Of a stretch of DNA of 37,862 bases, positions 1 through 8,426 are shown piece by piece. Position 1 is the first letter of the stretch, and the number at the start of each line of letters is the position of its first letter. This stretch comes from Alistipes sp. (lineage in GTDB: Bacteria > Bacteroidota > Bacteroidia > Bacteroidales > Rikenellaceae). The notes below the pieces were generated by a model. The model was given only the letters and a program-made list of their open reading frames with translations. It did no database searches and had not been told where the DNA came from. Made by a program: the position numbers and the translations under genes. The DNA lies in assembly GCA_017560305.1 (NCBI GenBank), contig JAFYOF010000036.1, positions 1 through 37,862 on the forward strand. Direction: 5' to 3'.

Positions 1-1
1 T

Positions 2-1876
2 TCGGCAAGAAAATATCGTCCCGCGACATTCGCTTCGGTAGTGGGACAGCAGAGCATCACCTCGACGCTGAAAAATGCGATTGAGCGTGGTCAGTTGGCG
101 CACGCATACCTCTTCTGCGGTCCTCGCGGAGTGGGTAAGACCACTTGCGCCCGTATCTTTGCCAAAGCAATCAACTGTATGAACCCCCACGGCGCAGAGG
201 CGTGCAACGAGTGCGAGTCGTGCCGTTCGTTCAACGAGGGTCGCTCGCTGAACATCCACGAGCTGGATGCGGCGTCGAACAACTCGGTGGATGACATCCG
301 CTCGCTCATCGAGCAGGTGCGCATCTTGCCACAGATTGGCAAGTATTCGCTCTTTATCATCGACGAGGTGCATATGCTCTCTCCACAGGCGTTCAACGCC
401 TTCCTCAAGACATTGGAGGAGCCACCCAAGCACGCTGTGTTCATCCTCGCAACAACCGAGAAGCACAAGATTATCCCTACCATCCTTTCGCGCTGTCAGG
501 TCTACGACTTCAACCGCATCCGCGTGGAGGACGCTGTGGGATACCTCAAGCATATTGCCCAGCAGGAGGGCGTGACATACGACGAGGAGTCGCTCAACCT
601 CATCGCCCAGAAGGCTGATGGCGGTATGCGTGACGCACTCTCGATGTTCGACAAGGCGGTATCGTTCTGCAACTCAAACCTTCAGTACAAGGAGGTGGCG
701 CAGACGCTCAATGTGTTGGACTACGACACCTACTTCTCAATGACCGACCTTCTTTTGGCGGGCGACTACACCACTGCGCTGATTCGTTTCGACGAGGTTT
801 TGTCGAAGGGATTCTCGGCACAGACATTTATGAGCGGACTGAACCAGCATATGCGTGACCTGTTGCTGGCAAAGGGTCCGGCCATCTCGCTCATCGAGCT
901 CACGGGCTCGCTGCTCGAGAGATATCGTCAGCAGGCGGCGGCCTGCCCTACGGAGTACCTCTTCGGTGCGATATCGATACTCACCGAGGCGGATGGCAAG
1001 ATAAAGCAATCGTCAAATCAAAGATTGTTGGTTGAACTGGGACTGATGAAAATAGCAGGTCTCGGCAAAAAAAAAAATAATGGCGAGCCTTTAGAGTTCG
1101 ACATCGAGGCGGAGTACACTCTACCCGCTCTGCCCGACACCTTCACCCCTGCGCAAGCATCATCCCAAAACATAGCGACAACTGCGGCGGCTGTCAGTAC
1201 GGCGGCAAGTACACCTGCGGCTTCGGCTGTCGGGTCGGCAGCGACTGGGTCGGCTGTTTCAAACGCACCAAGCGCTCCTGCGACTGCTCCAGCACCTTCG
1301 GCTGCACAGACACCAACACCTTCGGCTGCATCACAGCCCGCAACAACTACGCCAGCCACACCATCGGCACCGAGCACGCCAGCGCAAAGCGCACAGCCAA
1401 CCGCTACGCGACGCTCTTCGCTCGGCAACTTCTCAATCTCGGCGCTGATGAACAACTCCGCACCTCGCAACACCGAGACTACCGAGGAGAGCAACGAGCC
1501 ACAGGAGGTTGTGCAGTATGACCCAGCAACCGAGCATAAGATTTCCACTATGCGCGAGCAGGTCATCGCCTCAATCCTCGAGGAGCGCCCACGCTTTGTG
1601 GTGGCATTCGAGAAGATGAAGGTTAAGGGGCACACAATCTACCTTGAGGTGCCTTCGCAGACACTCTACGAGGAGATAATGCGCTCGAAGACCGAGATTC
1701 TGTTGCAGATAGTACGCACGGCGGGAGTGAATGGCTCGCTGGAGATGGAGATAAAGGTGAACGAGCAGATCAAGGCCTCACGCCCAATCAAGCTGGAGGA
1801 TCGCATCAAGCATATGAACGACAAGAATCCTAATCTTCTGGAACTGAAGAAGATTCTGGATATGGAATATGAATAA
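2..1876 (+). CDS. dnaX: DNA polymerase III subunit gamma/tau (5' partial)
   Basis: Clamp-loader ATPase that loads the sliding clamp and couples polymerase to helicase. The frame is already open at base 2, where it reads [10 protein letters not shown], the usual start region of DnaX, so only a few N-terminal residues are missing. Visible are Walker A GPRGVGKT (about residue 40), a four-cysteine zinc module (C-x8-C-x2-C-x2-C type, about residues 56-72), Walker B-like IIDEVHML and the SRC motif after ATTEKHKI. Domain III ends near KIAGLGKKK. An Ala/Pro/Thr-rich linker follows (coded about 1180-1420), then a tau-specific C-terminal domain. An A11 run at the domain III/linker junction is described separately. 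tyrS follows after 23 nt. Identification is certain; only the start lies outside the window. Confidence 0.97.
   Translation, partial: SARKYRPATFASVVGQQSITSTLKNAIERGQLAHAYLFCGPRGVGKTTCARIFAKAINCMNPHGAEACNECESCRSFNEGRSLNIHELDAASNNSVDDIRSLIEQVRILPQIGKYSLFIIDEVHMLSPQAFNAFLKTLEEPPKHAVFILATTEKHKIIPTILSRCQVYDFNRIRVEDAVGYLKHIAQQEGVTYDEESLNLIAQKADGGMRDALSMFDKAVSFCNSNLQYKEVAQTLNVLDYDTYFSMTDLLLAGDYTTALIRFDEVLSKGFSAQTFMSGLNQHMRDLLLAKGPAISLIELTGSLLERYRQQAAACPTEYLFGAISILTEADGKIKQSSNQRLLVELGLMKIAGLGKKKNNGEPLEFDIEAEYTLPALPDTFTPAQASSQNIATTAAAVSTAASTPAASAVGSAATGSAVSNAPSAPATAPAPSAAQTPTPSAASQPATTTPATPSAPSTPAQSAQPTATRRSSLGNFSISALMNNSAPRNTETTEESNEPQEVVQYDPATEHKISTMREQVIASILEERPRFVVAFEKMKVKGHTIYLEVPSQTLYEEIMRSKTEILLQIVRTAGVNGSLEMEIKVNEQIKASRPIKLEDRIKHMNDKNPNLLELKKILDMEYE
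1067..1080 (+). promoter_or_regulatory. A11 slippery run in dnaX, candidate gamma-form frameshift site
   Basis: Eleven consecutive A bases (1067-1077) follow GGC and code Lys-Lys-Lys-Asn in frame 0, which continues into the tau linker. Gaining one A gives a UAA directly after the lysines. Losing one A gives a frame that stops at a TAG eight codons further on. Slippage in either direction therefore produces a roughly 360-residue protein ending just after the clamp-loader domains, the size class of gamma. Thermus thermophilus dnaX makes gamma by transcriptional slippage on a run of A; use of the same mechanism here is inference. Confidence 0.6.
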
Positions 1877-1899
1877 TTATAACAAAAACAGATAACACA

Positions 1900-3198
1900 A
1901 TGGCAACAAAGAACTTTGTAGAGGAGCTGGAGTGGCGTGGTATGATTCACACGATTATGCCAGGCGCAAAGGAGCAGCTCGAGAAGGAGATGACAACAGC
2001 ATACTTGGGTATTGACCCAACGGCTGACTCATTGCATATCGGTCACCTGGTAGGTGTGATGATTTTGAAGCACTTCCAGATGTGCGGCCACCGCCCTATC
2101 GCCCTTATCGGCGGTGCTACGGGTATGATTGGCGACCCAAGCGGTAAGTCTCAGGAGCGTAACCTCTTGGATGAGGCTACACTTCGTCACAACCAGGAGG
2201 CTATCAAGAACCAGTTGGCTAAACTTCTCGACTTCGAGTCAGAGGCAGAGAACAAGGCTATGCTGGTGAACAACTACGACTGGATGAAGGAGTTCTCATT
2301 CCTTGACTTCGCGCGCGACATCGGTAAGTGCATCACCGTGAACTATATGATGGCGAAGGATTCAGTGAAGAAGCGCTTCAGCGGCGAGGGCGATGGTATG
2401 TCGTTCACCGAGTTTACATATCAGTTGTTGCAGGGTTACGACTTCCTGCACCTCTACCAGACCCTTAACTGCAAGGTGCAGTTGGGTGGTGCTGACCAGT
2501 GGGGTAACATCACAACAGGTACGGAGCTTATCCGCCGCAAGCTCGGTCACGAGGCAGAGGCGTTTGCTATCACCTGCCCACTTATCACCAAGGCTGACGG
2601 CACGAAGTTCGGCAAGACCGAGAGCGGTAATGTATGGCTCTCACCTGCCTACACATCACCATACAAGTTCTACCAGTTCTGGCTCAATGTGAGCGACGAT
2701 GACGCAAAGCGCTACATCAAGATCTTCACATTGCTCGACCGCGAGACTATCGACTCACTGATTGCTCGCCACGAGGAGGCTCCACACTTGCGTGAGTTGC
2801 AGAAGACTCTGGCTAAGGAGATTACAACGATGATTCACTCGGCAGAGGAGTATGAGAAGGCTGTGGAGGCTTCGCAGATTCTCTTCGGCGGCGCTACATC
2901 TGAGGCATTGCACAAGCTCGACGAGCAGACTTTGTTGCAGGTGTTTGAGGGTGTGCCACAGTTCACCATCAGCAAGGAGCAGTTGGGTTGTTCATTCGTT
3001 GACCTCTGCGCTGACCTTACAAAGGTATTCCCATCGAAGGGCGAGTGCCGCAAGATGGTTCAGGGCGGTGGCGTATCTCTTAACAAGGAGAAGGTTGCAG
3101 ACCCAATGCGCGCCGTAACTGAGGAGGACCTCATCGCTGGCAAGTATATGATTGCACAGCGTGGTAAGAAGAACTACTACCTCATCATCGTTGAGTAA
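1900..3198 (+). CDS. tyrS: tyrosyl-tRNA synthetase
   Basis: Charges tRNA-Tyr with tyrosine in the cytoplasm. This is a class I synthetase of 432 residues, the normal bacterial length. The HIGH signature is intact (residues 46-49, in [10 protein letters not shown]) and the KMSKS loop is the KFGKT variant typical of bacterial TyrRS (236-240). Tyrosine-pocket segments such as GGADQWGN (196-203) are present. The C-terminal ~75 residues form an S4-type RNA-binding domain ([21 protein letters not shown] region). It starts at ATG 1900, 23 nt after dnaX, with only an AT-rich leader and no clear Shine-Dalgarno. folB follows after 4 nt, so the two are probably co-transcribed. Confidence 0.98.
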   Translation: MATKNFVEELEWRGMIHTIMPGAKEQLEKEMTTAYLGIDPTADSLHIGHLVGVMILKHFQMCGHRPIALIGGATGMIGDPSGKSQERNLLDEATLRHNQEAIKNQLAKLLDFESEAENKAMLVNNYDWMKEFSFLDFARDIGKCITVNYMMAKDSVKKRFSGEGDGMSFTEFTYQLLQGYDFLHLYQTLNCKVQLGGADQWGNITTGTELIRRKLGHEAEAFAITCPLITKADGTKFGKTESGNVWLSPAYTSPYKFYQFWLNVSDDDAKRYIKIFTLLDRETIDSLIARHEEAPHLRELQKTLAKEITTMIHSAEEYEKAVEASQILFGGATSEALHKLDEQTLLQVFEGVPQFTISKEQLGCSFVDLCADLTKVFPSKGECRKMVQGGGVSLNKEKVADPMRAVTEEDLIAGKYMIAQRGKKNYYLIIVE

Positions 3199-3202
3199 GG
3201 GT

Positions 3203-3556
3203 ATGCTCTACACGATTGACCTGAAAGGGATGGAGTTCCGCGCCTTTCACGGCTGCTACGACCTGGAGCAGAAGGTGGGCAACCGCTTTGTCGTGGAGTT
3301 GCGCATCACAACCGAGCTGGGCTCGGTGGCTGATGAGGATGCAGTGGAGAAGGCTGTGAACTACCTCACCGTGTATGAGATTGTGCGCGATGTGATGCGT
3401 AACACCTGCCGCACCATCGAGGCAGTGTCGCAGAACATCATCCGCGCGGTCAAGGAGAACTATCCGCAGATTGTTGAGATTGAGTGCTGCGTTGCCAAAC
3501 TCGCCCCACCGCTCGGTGGCAAGGTCGGCAGAGTCAGCGTCACTCTGAAAGGATAA
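3203..3556 (+). CDS. folB: dihydroneopterin aldolase
   Basis: Converts 7,8-dihydroneopterin to 6-hydroxymethyl-dihydropterin and glycolaldehyde in folate synthesis. The protein is 117 residues, the usual FolB size. It opens MLYTIDLKGMEFRAFHG, the typical first strand, followed by the active-site Glu region (CYDLEQKVGNRFVVEL), the VNYLTVYEIV helix with the conserved Tyr, and the catalytic Lys in VAKLAPPLGGKVG near the C-terminus. A longer frame from 3152 overlaps tyrS; I chose ATG 3203 because it lies 4 nt after the tyrS stop and matches the family N-terminus. A strong terminator follows at once. Confidence 0.94.
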   Translation: MLYTIDLKGMEFRAFHGCYDLEQKVGNRFVVELRITTELGSVADEDAVEKAVNYLTVYEIVRDVMRNTCRTIEAVSQNIIRAVKENYPQIVEIECCVAKLAPPLGGKVGRVSVTLKG

Positions 3557-3562
3557 TATGAG

Positions 3563-3594
3563 ACTGCTTAACCCCACGGGTTAGGCAGTTTTTT
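3563..3594 (+). terminator. Rho-independent terminator after folB
   Basis: An 11-bp stem (ACTGCTTAACC with GGTTAGGCAGT, one G-T pair, 5-nt loop) is followed directly by TTTTTTA. It lies 7 nt past the folB stop and would end the dnaX-tyrS-folB transcript. Confidence 0.9.
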
Positions 3595-3610
3595 ATTGCT
3601 AATGCAAGCA

Positions 3611-3714
3611 AATGCGCCTCGATTTTCTTTCGCAACAAGCTAAACGGGCGTAACGCCCGTATCTTCGGTGGCATAGCGAGTAAAACTCGCTACCCCCCTG
3701 CCACCGAAGATAAT
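3611..3714 (+). repeat. Structured intergenic repeat, copy A
   Basis: Begins AATGCGCCTC. It contains a near-perfect palindrome (ACGGGCGT/ACGCCCGT), then 12-nt arms ATCTTCGGTGGC and GCCACCGAAGAT enclosing a smaller hairpin AGCGAGT-aaa-ACTCGCT and a C-rich stretch. A second copy with the same order lies at 34701-34812. The outer arms are identical in both, while the inner hairpin differs in sequence but keeps its pairing. It sits in the spacer between the converging folB and ABC-exporter genes. It could be a REP/MITE-like element or a structured RNA; no coding potential is seen. Confidence 0.75.
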
Positions 3715-3762
3715 TTGAGGACAATAAAAAAAGGAATTATCTACTTTAGTATTATTATCAAA

Positions 3763-3929
3763 TCGTCATCCCCCGGAGGACAAAGTCCGACGATGGGGAT
3801 CTACCTTATAGTTTCCTAAATAATCGCTCTTACGACCGAAACATTAACAAAGGTAGATTCCAATCATTTCCGCATAGACTCTTATAAACTACTGCAATGG
3901 TTGGTGGATGCGAAAATGTGGAATGACGG
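3763..3929. repeat. Palindromic repeat-like pair (CGTCATCC ... GGAATGACG)
   Basis: The left module (3763-3805) starts TCGTCATCCCC and ends GGGGATCTACC, with an internal GGAC-aaa-GTCC hairpin. The right module starts GGTAGATTCC (3852) and ends GGAATGACGG (3929). The two modules are mirror-oriented versions of one pattern (CGTCAT...ATCTACC versus GGTAGAT...ATGACG), as in REP/BIME-type pairs. The rest of the 3557-4047 spacer is AT-rich and shows no gene. Confidence 0.5.
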
Positions 3930-3967
3930 TATTTATTTTCCTTTAATACACTATAGTAGATAATTCC

Positions 3968-3997
3968 GTAAAAAAAGGCTGTCACCCGACAGCCTTT
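3968..3997 (-). terminator. Terminator of the surE-kinase-regulator-ABC operon
   Basis: A perfect 10-bp stem, AAAGGCTGTC and GACAGCCTTT with a 4-nt loop, is followed on the minus strand by a run of seven T (plus-strand A run 3970-3976). It lies about 50 nt downstream of the ABC-exporter stop. Confidence 0.9.
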
Positions 3998-4047
3998 ATA
4001 TTATAAATAAGGTACGAAAAAAATACCTTTTTTTGGCAATTCCGAAA

Positions 4048-5673
4048 CTACTTGTCGAGATTGACAACACCCGTACAATACCCCTCTGGCATTGGTCGGT
4101 GGGTGACGATGATGATGGTGCGGTTGGCGGCGAAGCGAGAGAGATTCTCAAGCAGGCGTTTTTCGGTAGAACCATCCAACGAGGAGGTCGGCTCATCCAT
4201 CAGAAGCACCGCACCCTTGCGCAGAAGCGCTCGCGCGATGGCTATGCGTTGCGCCTGACCCTCGCTCAAGCCCACACCCGCCTCAGAGCACGAGGTATCG
4301 AGCCCATCAGGCAGATCAAAGACAAAATCGGCCACGGCAACACTCAATACCTCTCGCATCTGCTGCTCTGTGGCGTTAGGGTCACCCAGCAGGAGGTTAC
4401 TTCGTATTGTACCACTAATCAAGGAGTTACCCTGCGGAACATACGCCACATTACAACGCGTGCGTGCCGACGCCTCCGCCTTCTTAGTTTTATTATAAAA
4501 CAGGAGTGCGCCCTCGGCAGGCGAAATCAAACCCAGAATCATTCGCATCAGCGTGCTCTTACCCACGCCCGTGCGACCTACCACGGCGGTGATACTGCGA
4601 GGCGAGAAGTTGAACGAGAAGTTATCAATCACATTCACCCTATCCTCATAGGCGAAGCTCACGCCCCTAAGTTCAAGACCCACCTCATCGCCCAAATCCA
4701 CGGCGTCGCCACGCTCCTCAACGGGGAGCGCCGAGATAGCAACCAGTCTGTCCACCGAGGTGGAGATATGGATAAACGAAGGCAACTGGCGACTTAACTC
4801 CATCAGCGGGCGCTGAATCTGACCCGCAAGCTGCATAAAGGCGGTCATAATACCATAACTTGCGCCATTCAAAAGCGAAAAGACACCCCACACAAACGCC
4901 GCCATATATCCCGCCGAGAAGCCCGTTTGCATCATCTTGCGCGAGAAGAGCGTGAAACTTGTGCGGCGCATAACCCTCTCACGAAGGTCGCTCTGCATCG
5001 TTTCCAAATCCTCTACCACGCGGGGCGTATACTCCATCGACGCCACCAGCGTGCGGTGGTGCATATATTCCTGAATGTGCGACTGCACATTTGAATCCAA
5101 ATCGCGTATCTGCTTGGTATAGCCCCTGATACGGCGGGCATAGAGCCTACCGAAGAGCATAAAGGCGGGCAGGATGAGCGTCACAACAAGCGCCAGACGA
5201 TAGTCCAGCATAGCAAGGAAGGTGAGCGCCGAGACAAACTGCAAAAGAGTGACTATAGTCTGCGGAACAACCACGCTTACGGTGTTGGCTATGGCGTCGA
5301 CATCTGCCAAAAGGCGGTTCATCACATCGCCCGTGTGCATCTTGCCACTACCCGACCAGCGGCAATCCATAATATGGGAAAAGAGGCGGTAGCGCAAGCG
5401 GTTTTTCATATCAATCTCACTCTCAATCTCCAGCCTTGAGACCAGCGCCGAGAGCAGAATCTGCAGACCAATGCAGCCCGCCATAAGGGCAATATTTACA
5501 AAGAAGCTACCCTCGGCTCGTTGGGTTGCGATGTCGACCAACTGCTTGCAGGTCCATACATAGAAGAGCGAGATGGCAATATGCACCGAGCCCACCAGAG
5601 TCTGCACGGCCATCTTGCCACGCACACCCTCGGCAGAGCGCCAGAGCCATATTATATATTCGTGCAACCTCAT
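4048..5673 (-). CDS. ABC exporter, fused permease/ATPase half-transporter
   Basis: Inner-membrane exporter of the MsbA/Mdl type, expected to work as a dimer; the substrate cannot be read from sequence. The 541 residues comprise a six-helix permease (about 15-300) and an ATPase domain: Walker A GRTGVGKST (366-374), Q-loop YVPQG (Q414), signature LSEGQ (469-473, a variant of LSGGQ), Walker B VLLMDEP (about 489-495) and H-loop THRP (H525). It is the last gene of a leftward operon, 36 nt after the response regulator, so it may be a regulated output of that two-component pair (inference). It is followed by a strong terminator. No partner half-transporter is nearby. Confidence 0.9.
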   Translation of the reverse strand: MRLHEYIIWLWRSAEGVRGKMAVQTLVGSVHIAISLFYVWTCKQLVDIATQRAEGSFFVNIALMAGCIGLQILLSALVSRLEIESEIDMKNRLRYRLFSHIMDCRWSGSGKMHTGDVMNRLLADVDAIANTVSVVVPQTIVTLLQFVSALTFLAMLDYRLALVVTLILPAFMLFGRLYARRIRGYTKQIRDLDSNVQSHIQEYMHHRTLVASMEYTPRVVEDLETMQSDLRERVMRRTSFTLFSRKMMQTGFSAGYMAAFVWGVFSLLNGASYGIMTAFMQLAGQIQRPLMELSRQLPSFIHISTSVDRLVAISALPVEERGDAVDLGDEVGLELRGVSFAYEDRVNVIDNFSFNFSPRSITAVVGRTGVGKSTLMRMILGLISPAEGALLFYNKTKKAEASARTRCNVAYVPQGNSLISGTIRSNLLLGDPNATEQQMREVLSVAVADFVFDLPDGLDTSCSEAGVGLSEGQAQRIAIARALLRKGAVLLMDEPTSSLDGSTEKRLLENLSRFAANRTIIIVTHRPMPEGYCTGVVNLDK

Positions 5674-5709
5674 CTCCTTCGTTTGGTTTAGTGCGCCGAG
5701 AGCGAAAAA

Positions 5710-6354
5710 CTACAACTCCACCAGACCGTTCTTGATGGCGTAGACCACCAGACTGGTGCTGTTCTTGCAGCCGCTCTTTTCGAGGATGTTGGCGCGGTGC
5801 TTATCTACGGTGCGCTTCGAGATAAAGAGTTGGTCGGCAATCTCCTGAGTCGAAAGACCTCGGCAGATGGCAACCAGAATCTCCACCTCGCGCTCGGAGA
5901 GTCTGTCCTGCTCGTCAACCTCCTGTCTCTCGCTAATCCTGAGCGAGTTAGAGAGCGAAGCGAGCAACGAAGCGCTGAAATATGTGCCGCCCTCGTGAAC
6001 GGTCTTCACCGCCTCGACCAGCTCATCAAACTCCGAGTCCTTGAGCAGAAAACCCTTCGCTCCACACTCCATCATACGGGTGTAGTAGGCGTTGTCGCCA
6101 AACATCGAGAGCGTTATCACCTTCAAATCGGGCATCACCTCCAACGCCTGCGCCGTGGTCTGCGCTCCGCTGAGCCCAGGCATCGCATAGTCCATAAAGA
6201 CCACATCGGGGCGTGATGACTCCAGCAGCGAGAGGAACTCCTCGCCACTTGCCGCCTCCGCCACCACCTCAATCTCGGGGTGCGATGCGAAGAGCAACAT
6301 CAATCCTCGCCTGAAGAGCGAGTGGTCATCTACCAGTGCTATTCTTATCTTCAT
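5710..6354 (-). CDS. LuxR/NarL-family response regulator
   Basis: DNA-binding response regulator of 214 residues. The receiver domain (1-120) has the acidic pair D9-D10, phospho-acceptor D55 (VVFMDYAMPG), a switch Ser/Thr in VITLSMFG and the conserved Lys in GFLLKD. A C-terminal LuxR-type helix-turn-helix (LSEREVEIL ... STQEIADQLFISKRTVDKHR) follows. The start codon overlaps the upstream kinase stop by 4 nt (ATGA), implying translational coupling and a cognate pair. The ABC exporter lies just downstream and is a plausible target. The signal is unknown. Confidence 0.93.
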   Translation of the reverse strand: MKIRIALVDDHSLFRRGLMLLFASHPEIEVVAEAASGEEFLSLLESSRPDVVFMDYAMPGLSGAQTTAQALEVMPDLKVITLSMFGDNAYYTRMMECGAKGFLLKDSEFDELVEAVKTVHEGGTYFSASLLASLSNSLRISERQEVDEQDRLSEREVEILVAICRGLSTQEIADQLFISKRTVDKHRANILEKSGCKNSTSLVVYAIKNGLVEL

Positions 6355-7397
6355 CTTTTGTTTCTTCTTTCCTGTCGTTGTGAGCGGCGCTCCTGACGAT
6401 TGTTCTGACGCTCACGGCGGTTCTCGGCACGCTGCGAGGCAATATCCATCAGCGGACGCACCGCACCCTTCACATTCACCCTCACCAAAGCGCTCATACC
6501 GCTACCCTTCGCCGAGTCAATCTCCAGCTCGCCGTTGAGGGTGTTGATGCGCGACTGGATGTTCGAGAGTCCCATTCCGCAATCCATCACCGCCTGAGGC
6601 GTGAAGCCACGGCCGTTGTCACTGTATTTCAGTTCGAGGATGTCGCCCTGAATGGTGAGCGAGAGGTCTATAGCAGTACAGCCCGAGTGCTTTAGTGAGT
6701 TGGTAATCAACTCGCACACAACGCGATACATAATCACCTCAATATCATTGTCGTGGCGGCCACCCTTGAGGTTTGTCGAGAATGAAATCTTCACCTTGTG
6801 CAGCGCCACCGAGCGGTCAATGAAGTTCTGGATGCCTCGCGCCAGACCGAAGTCCATCAGCACCTGAGGCGAGAGGTTGGTGGAGATTTCGCGCAACGAG
6901 CGCACCGCCTCCTCAACCACATAGAGCGTGTTATCCATCAACTCGCGACGCGTCGCATCCATCTCACCCTTGGCCAATGCCGAGAGCGAAATCTTCGCCG
7001 ACGAGAGCAGAGGTCCAAGACCATCGTGCAACTCCTTGGAGAAGTTGGCACGCGTGCGCTCCTCGGTGCGCAGAACGGCTGTGAGGATGCGCTTGTCGGT
7101 GCGCTGACGCTGAACATTGAGGCGGTCGATATAGACAATGAGCCTATCCAGAAAGACCACGCCCACCGAGACGCAGACCGAGACAACAATATCCAGCCAC
7201 ACCAACGCCGTAGCCGACACGGGCTTGCCGTAACTGGCCAAAAGTTGCAACACACGCTCGCCAGCCAGCACCATAAAACCGATGCTGAAGAGTATCCACA
7301 CCACCTTATACTTGGTGGCACGAATCAAACGGATGGCGAAAAACATAGCGACAAACTGGATGATTATCGATATGTAGAGCAACACCTTTACCATCAT
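6351..7397 (-). CDS. Sensor histidine kinase, HisKA_3 (NarL-partner) type
   Basis: Membrane histidine kinase of 348 residues. Three hydrophobic segments (about 3-23, 31-50, 65-88) lead straight into the kinase core with no recognisable extracytoplasmic sensor domain. The phospho-acceptor is H124 in FSKELHDGLGP, followed by an HATPase region with N-box ELITNSLKHS and G-box DNGRGF and GMGLSNI. The last ~25 residues are an unusual Arg/Gln/Asn-rich tail (RRERQNNRQERR...). It overlaps its regulator by 4 nt and lies 38 nt after surE. Start is the first of two adjacent Met codons; the second is equally possible. Confidence 0.9.
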   Translation of the reverse strand: MMVKVLLYISIIIQFVAMFFAIRLIRATKYKVVWILFSIGFMVLAGERVLQLLASYGKPVSATALVWLDIVVSVCVSVGVVFLDRLIVYIDRLNVQRQRTDKRILTAVLRTEERTRANFSKELHDGLGPLLSSAKISLSALAKGEMDATRRELMDNTLYVVEEAVRSLREISTNLSPQVLMDFGLARGIQNFIDRSVALHKVKISFSTNLKGGRHDNDIEVIMYRVVCELITNSLKHSGCTAIDLSLTIQGDILELKYSDNGRGFTPQAVMDCGMGLSNIQSRINTLNGELEIDSAKGSGMSALVRVNVKGAVRPLMDIASQRAENRRERQNNRQERRSQRQERRNKR

Positions 7398-7435
7398 AAC
7401 AACTCTGTTTTTGCGTTATTCCGTACCCCCTGAGC

Positions 7436-8215
7436 CTACCCCAAAATTCTTTCGAGGTGCGACATCTGGGAGTAAGAGGTCATATCAATCTGCACGGGCA
7501 CAACCGACACATATCCATTCGACAAAGCCCACTCGTCGGTGTCGGCAGCGCAAGGCTCGTAGTTTGTATAACTACCTGTCAGCCAGAAGTATGGTTTGCC
7601 GCGTGGGTCTTCGTGGCGGAAGAACTCCTCACGCCAGATGCCACGACACTGACGGCACACCTTCACACCCTTGATATCAGCCATAGGGATGTTGGGCACA
7701 TTCACATTCAGACACAGTGGCTTGCCATCCTGCAACGGATTGTCCAGCACCGACGAGATAATCTCGCGGGCGTAGTGCTTCGCCGCCTCGAAGTCGGCGT
7801 TGGGGTCGTGGTCGGTAAGCGACAGACCCACCGAAGGGCAACCGTAGAAACTGCCCTCGATAGCAGCGCCCATAGTGCCCGAGTAGAGCACATTGATAGC
7901 CGAGTTGGAGCCGTGGTTGATGCCCGAGATGACAAGGTCGACCTTCTCACCCAGCAGCAGGTGGTCAAATGCCCACTTCACGCAGTCGACTGGTGTGCCT
8001 GTGAAGGAGTAAACCTCGACGCCCTCCTCCTCGCGACGCTTCTCCAAAAAGAGAGGCTCATACATCGTAATCGCCTGACTGCGACCGCTCTGCGGCTCGG
8101 CTGGCGCAACCGCTACCACACGACCAAACTCGCGTGCCACCTCAATGGCGGCAGCAAAACCCTTTGCCGCATAGCCATCGTCGTTTGACACGAATATCAA
8201 TCTATCTTTTTTCAT
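7436..8215 (-). CDS. surE: 5'/3'-nucleotidase SurE
   Basis: Metal-dependent phosphatase that dephosphorylates nucleoside 5'- and 3'-monophosphates (family knowledge). The 259-residue protein starts MKKDRLIFVSNDDGY, carrying the metal-binding DD pair (SNDDG). Also present are the conserved Ser/Asn region of the family (SGRSQAIT), SGINHGSN and YSGTMGAAIEG. A longer frame to 8254 adds 13 residues; ATG 8215 gives the family N-terminus and lies about 30 nt from the TATCTTTG box at 8252-8259. It is the first gene of the leftward operon with the two-component pair and the ABC exporter; a functional link to them is not evident. Confidence 0.95.
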   Translation of the reverse strand: MKKDRLIFVSNDDGYAAKGFAAAIEVAREFGRVVAVAPAEPQSGRSQAITMYEPLFLEKRREEEGVEVYSFTGTPVDCVKWAFDHLLLGEKVDLVISGINHGSNSAINVLYSGTMGAAIEGSFYGCPSVGLSLTDHDPNADFEAAKHYAREIISSVLDNPLQDGKPLCLNVNVPNIPMADIKGVKVCRQCRGIWREEFFRHEDPRGKPYFWLTGSYTNYEPCAADTDEWALSNGYVSVVPVQIDMTSYSQMSHLERILG

Positions 8216-8251
8216 ATCGTTCAATTGTTTGTTTTTCGCTTTAGTATTTAG

Positions 8252-8259
8252 CAAAGATA
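8252..8259 (-). promoter_or_regulatory. Bacteroidetes -7 box for the surE operon
   Basis: TATCTTTG on the minus strand, a perfect TAnnTTTG, about 37 nt upstream of the chosen surE start. No clear TTTG is seen at the -33 position. It is divergent from the pyrD promoter. Confidence 0.65.
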
Positions 8260-8352
8260 GAAAAAATTATTTCTCCACACACGCCCAACGCAACTTTTTA
8301 TCCGCCCGAAAACAAATTCGCCGAAAAGCGCACCCGAATAGGATTTTTTCGT

Positions 8353-8360
8353 TATCTTTG
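8353..8360 (+). promoter_or_regulatory. Bacteroidetes -7 box for the pyrD-like gene and cinA
   Basis: TATCTTTG on the plus strand, about 67 nt before the ATG at 8427. No convincing -33 TTTG is present. It lies in a 211-nt divergent spacer with the surE promoter. Confidence 0.65.
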
Positions 8361-8426
8361 TCAAAATAATTGCCTTGCAGAGAGCCTAAGAAAGACTCAA
8401 ACCGAGGCTGAAAGCATACTGAGAAG

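Noticed and set aside
41..43. GTG as the start of dnaX
   Set aside because: The frame upstream reads [13 protein letters not shown], the conserved DnaX N-terminus, so the gene simply enters the window from the left.
3152..3202. Extended N-terminus of folB overlapping tyrS
   Set aside because: The extra residues are Ser/Thr/Arg-rich, unlike FolB, and ATG 3203 matches the family start.
4033..4797. Open frame of 254 codons on the plus strand
   Set aside because: Lies fully opposite the ABC ATPase domain and gives a His/Arg/Thr-rich product with no domain.
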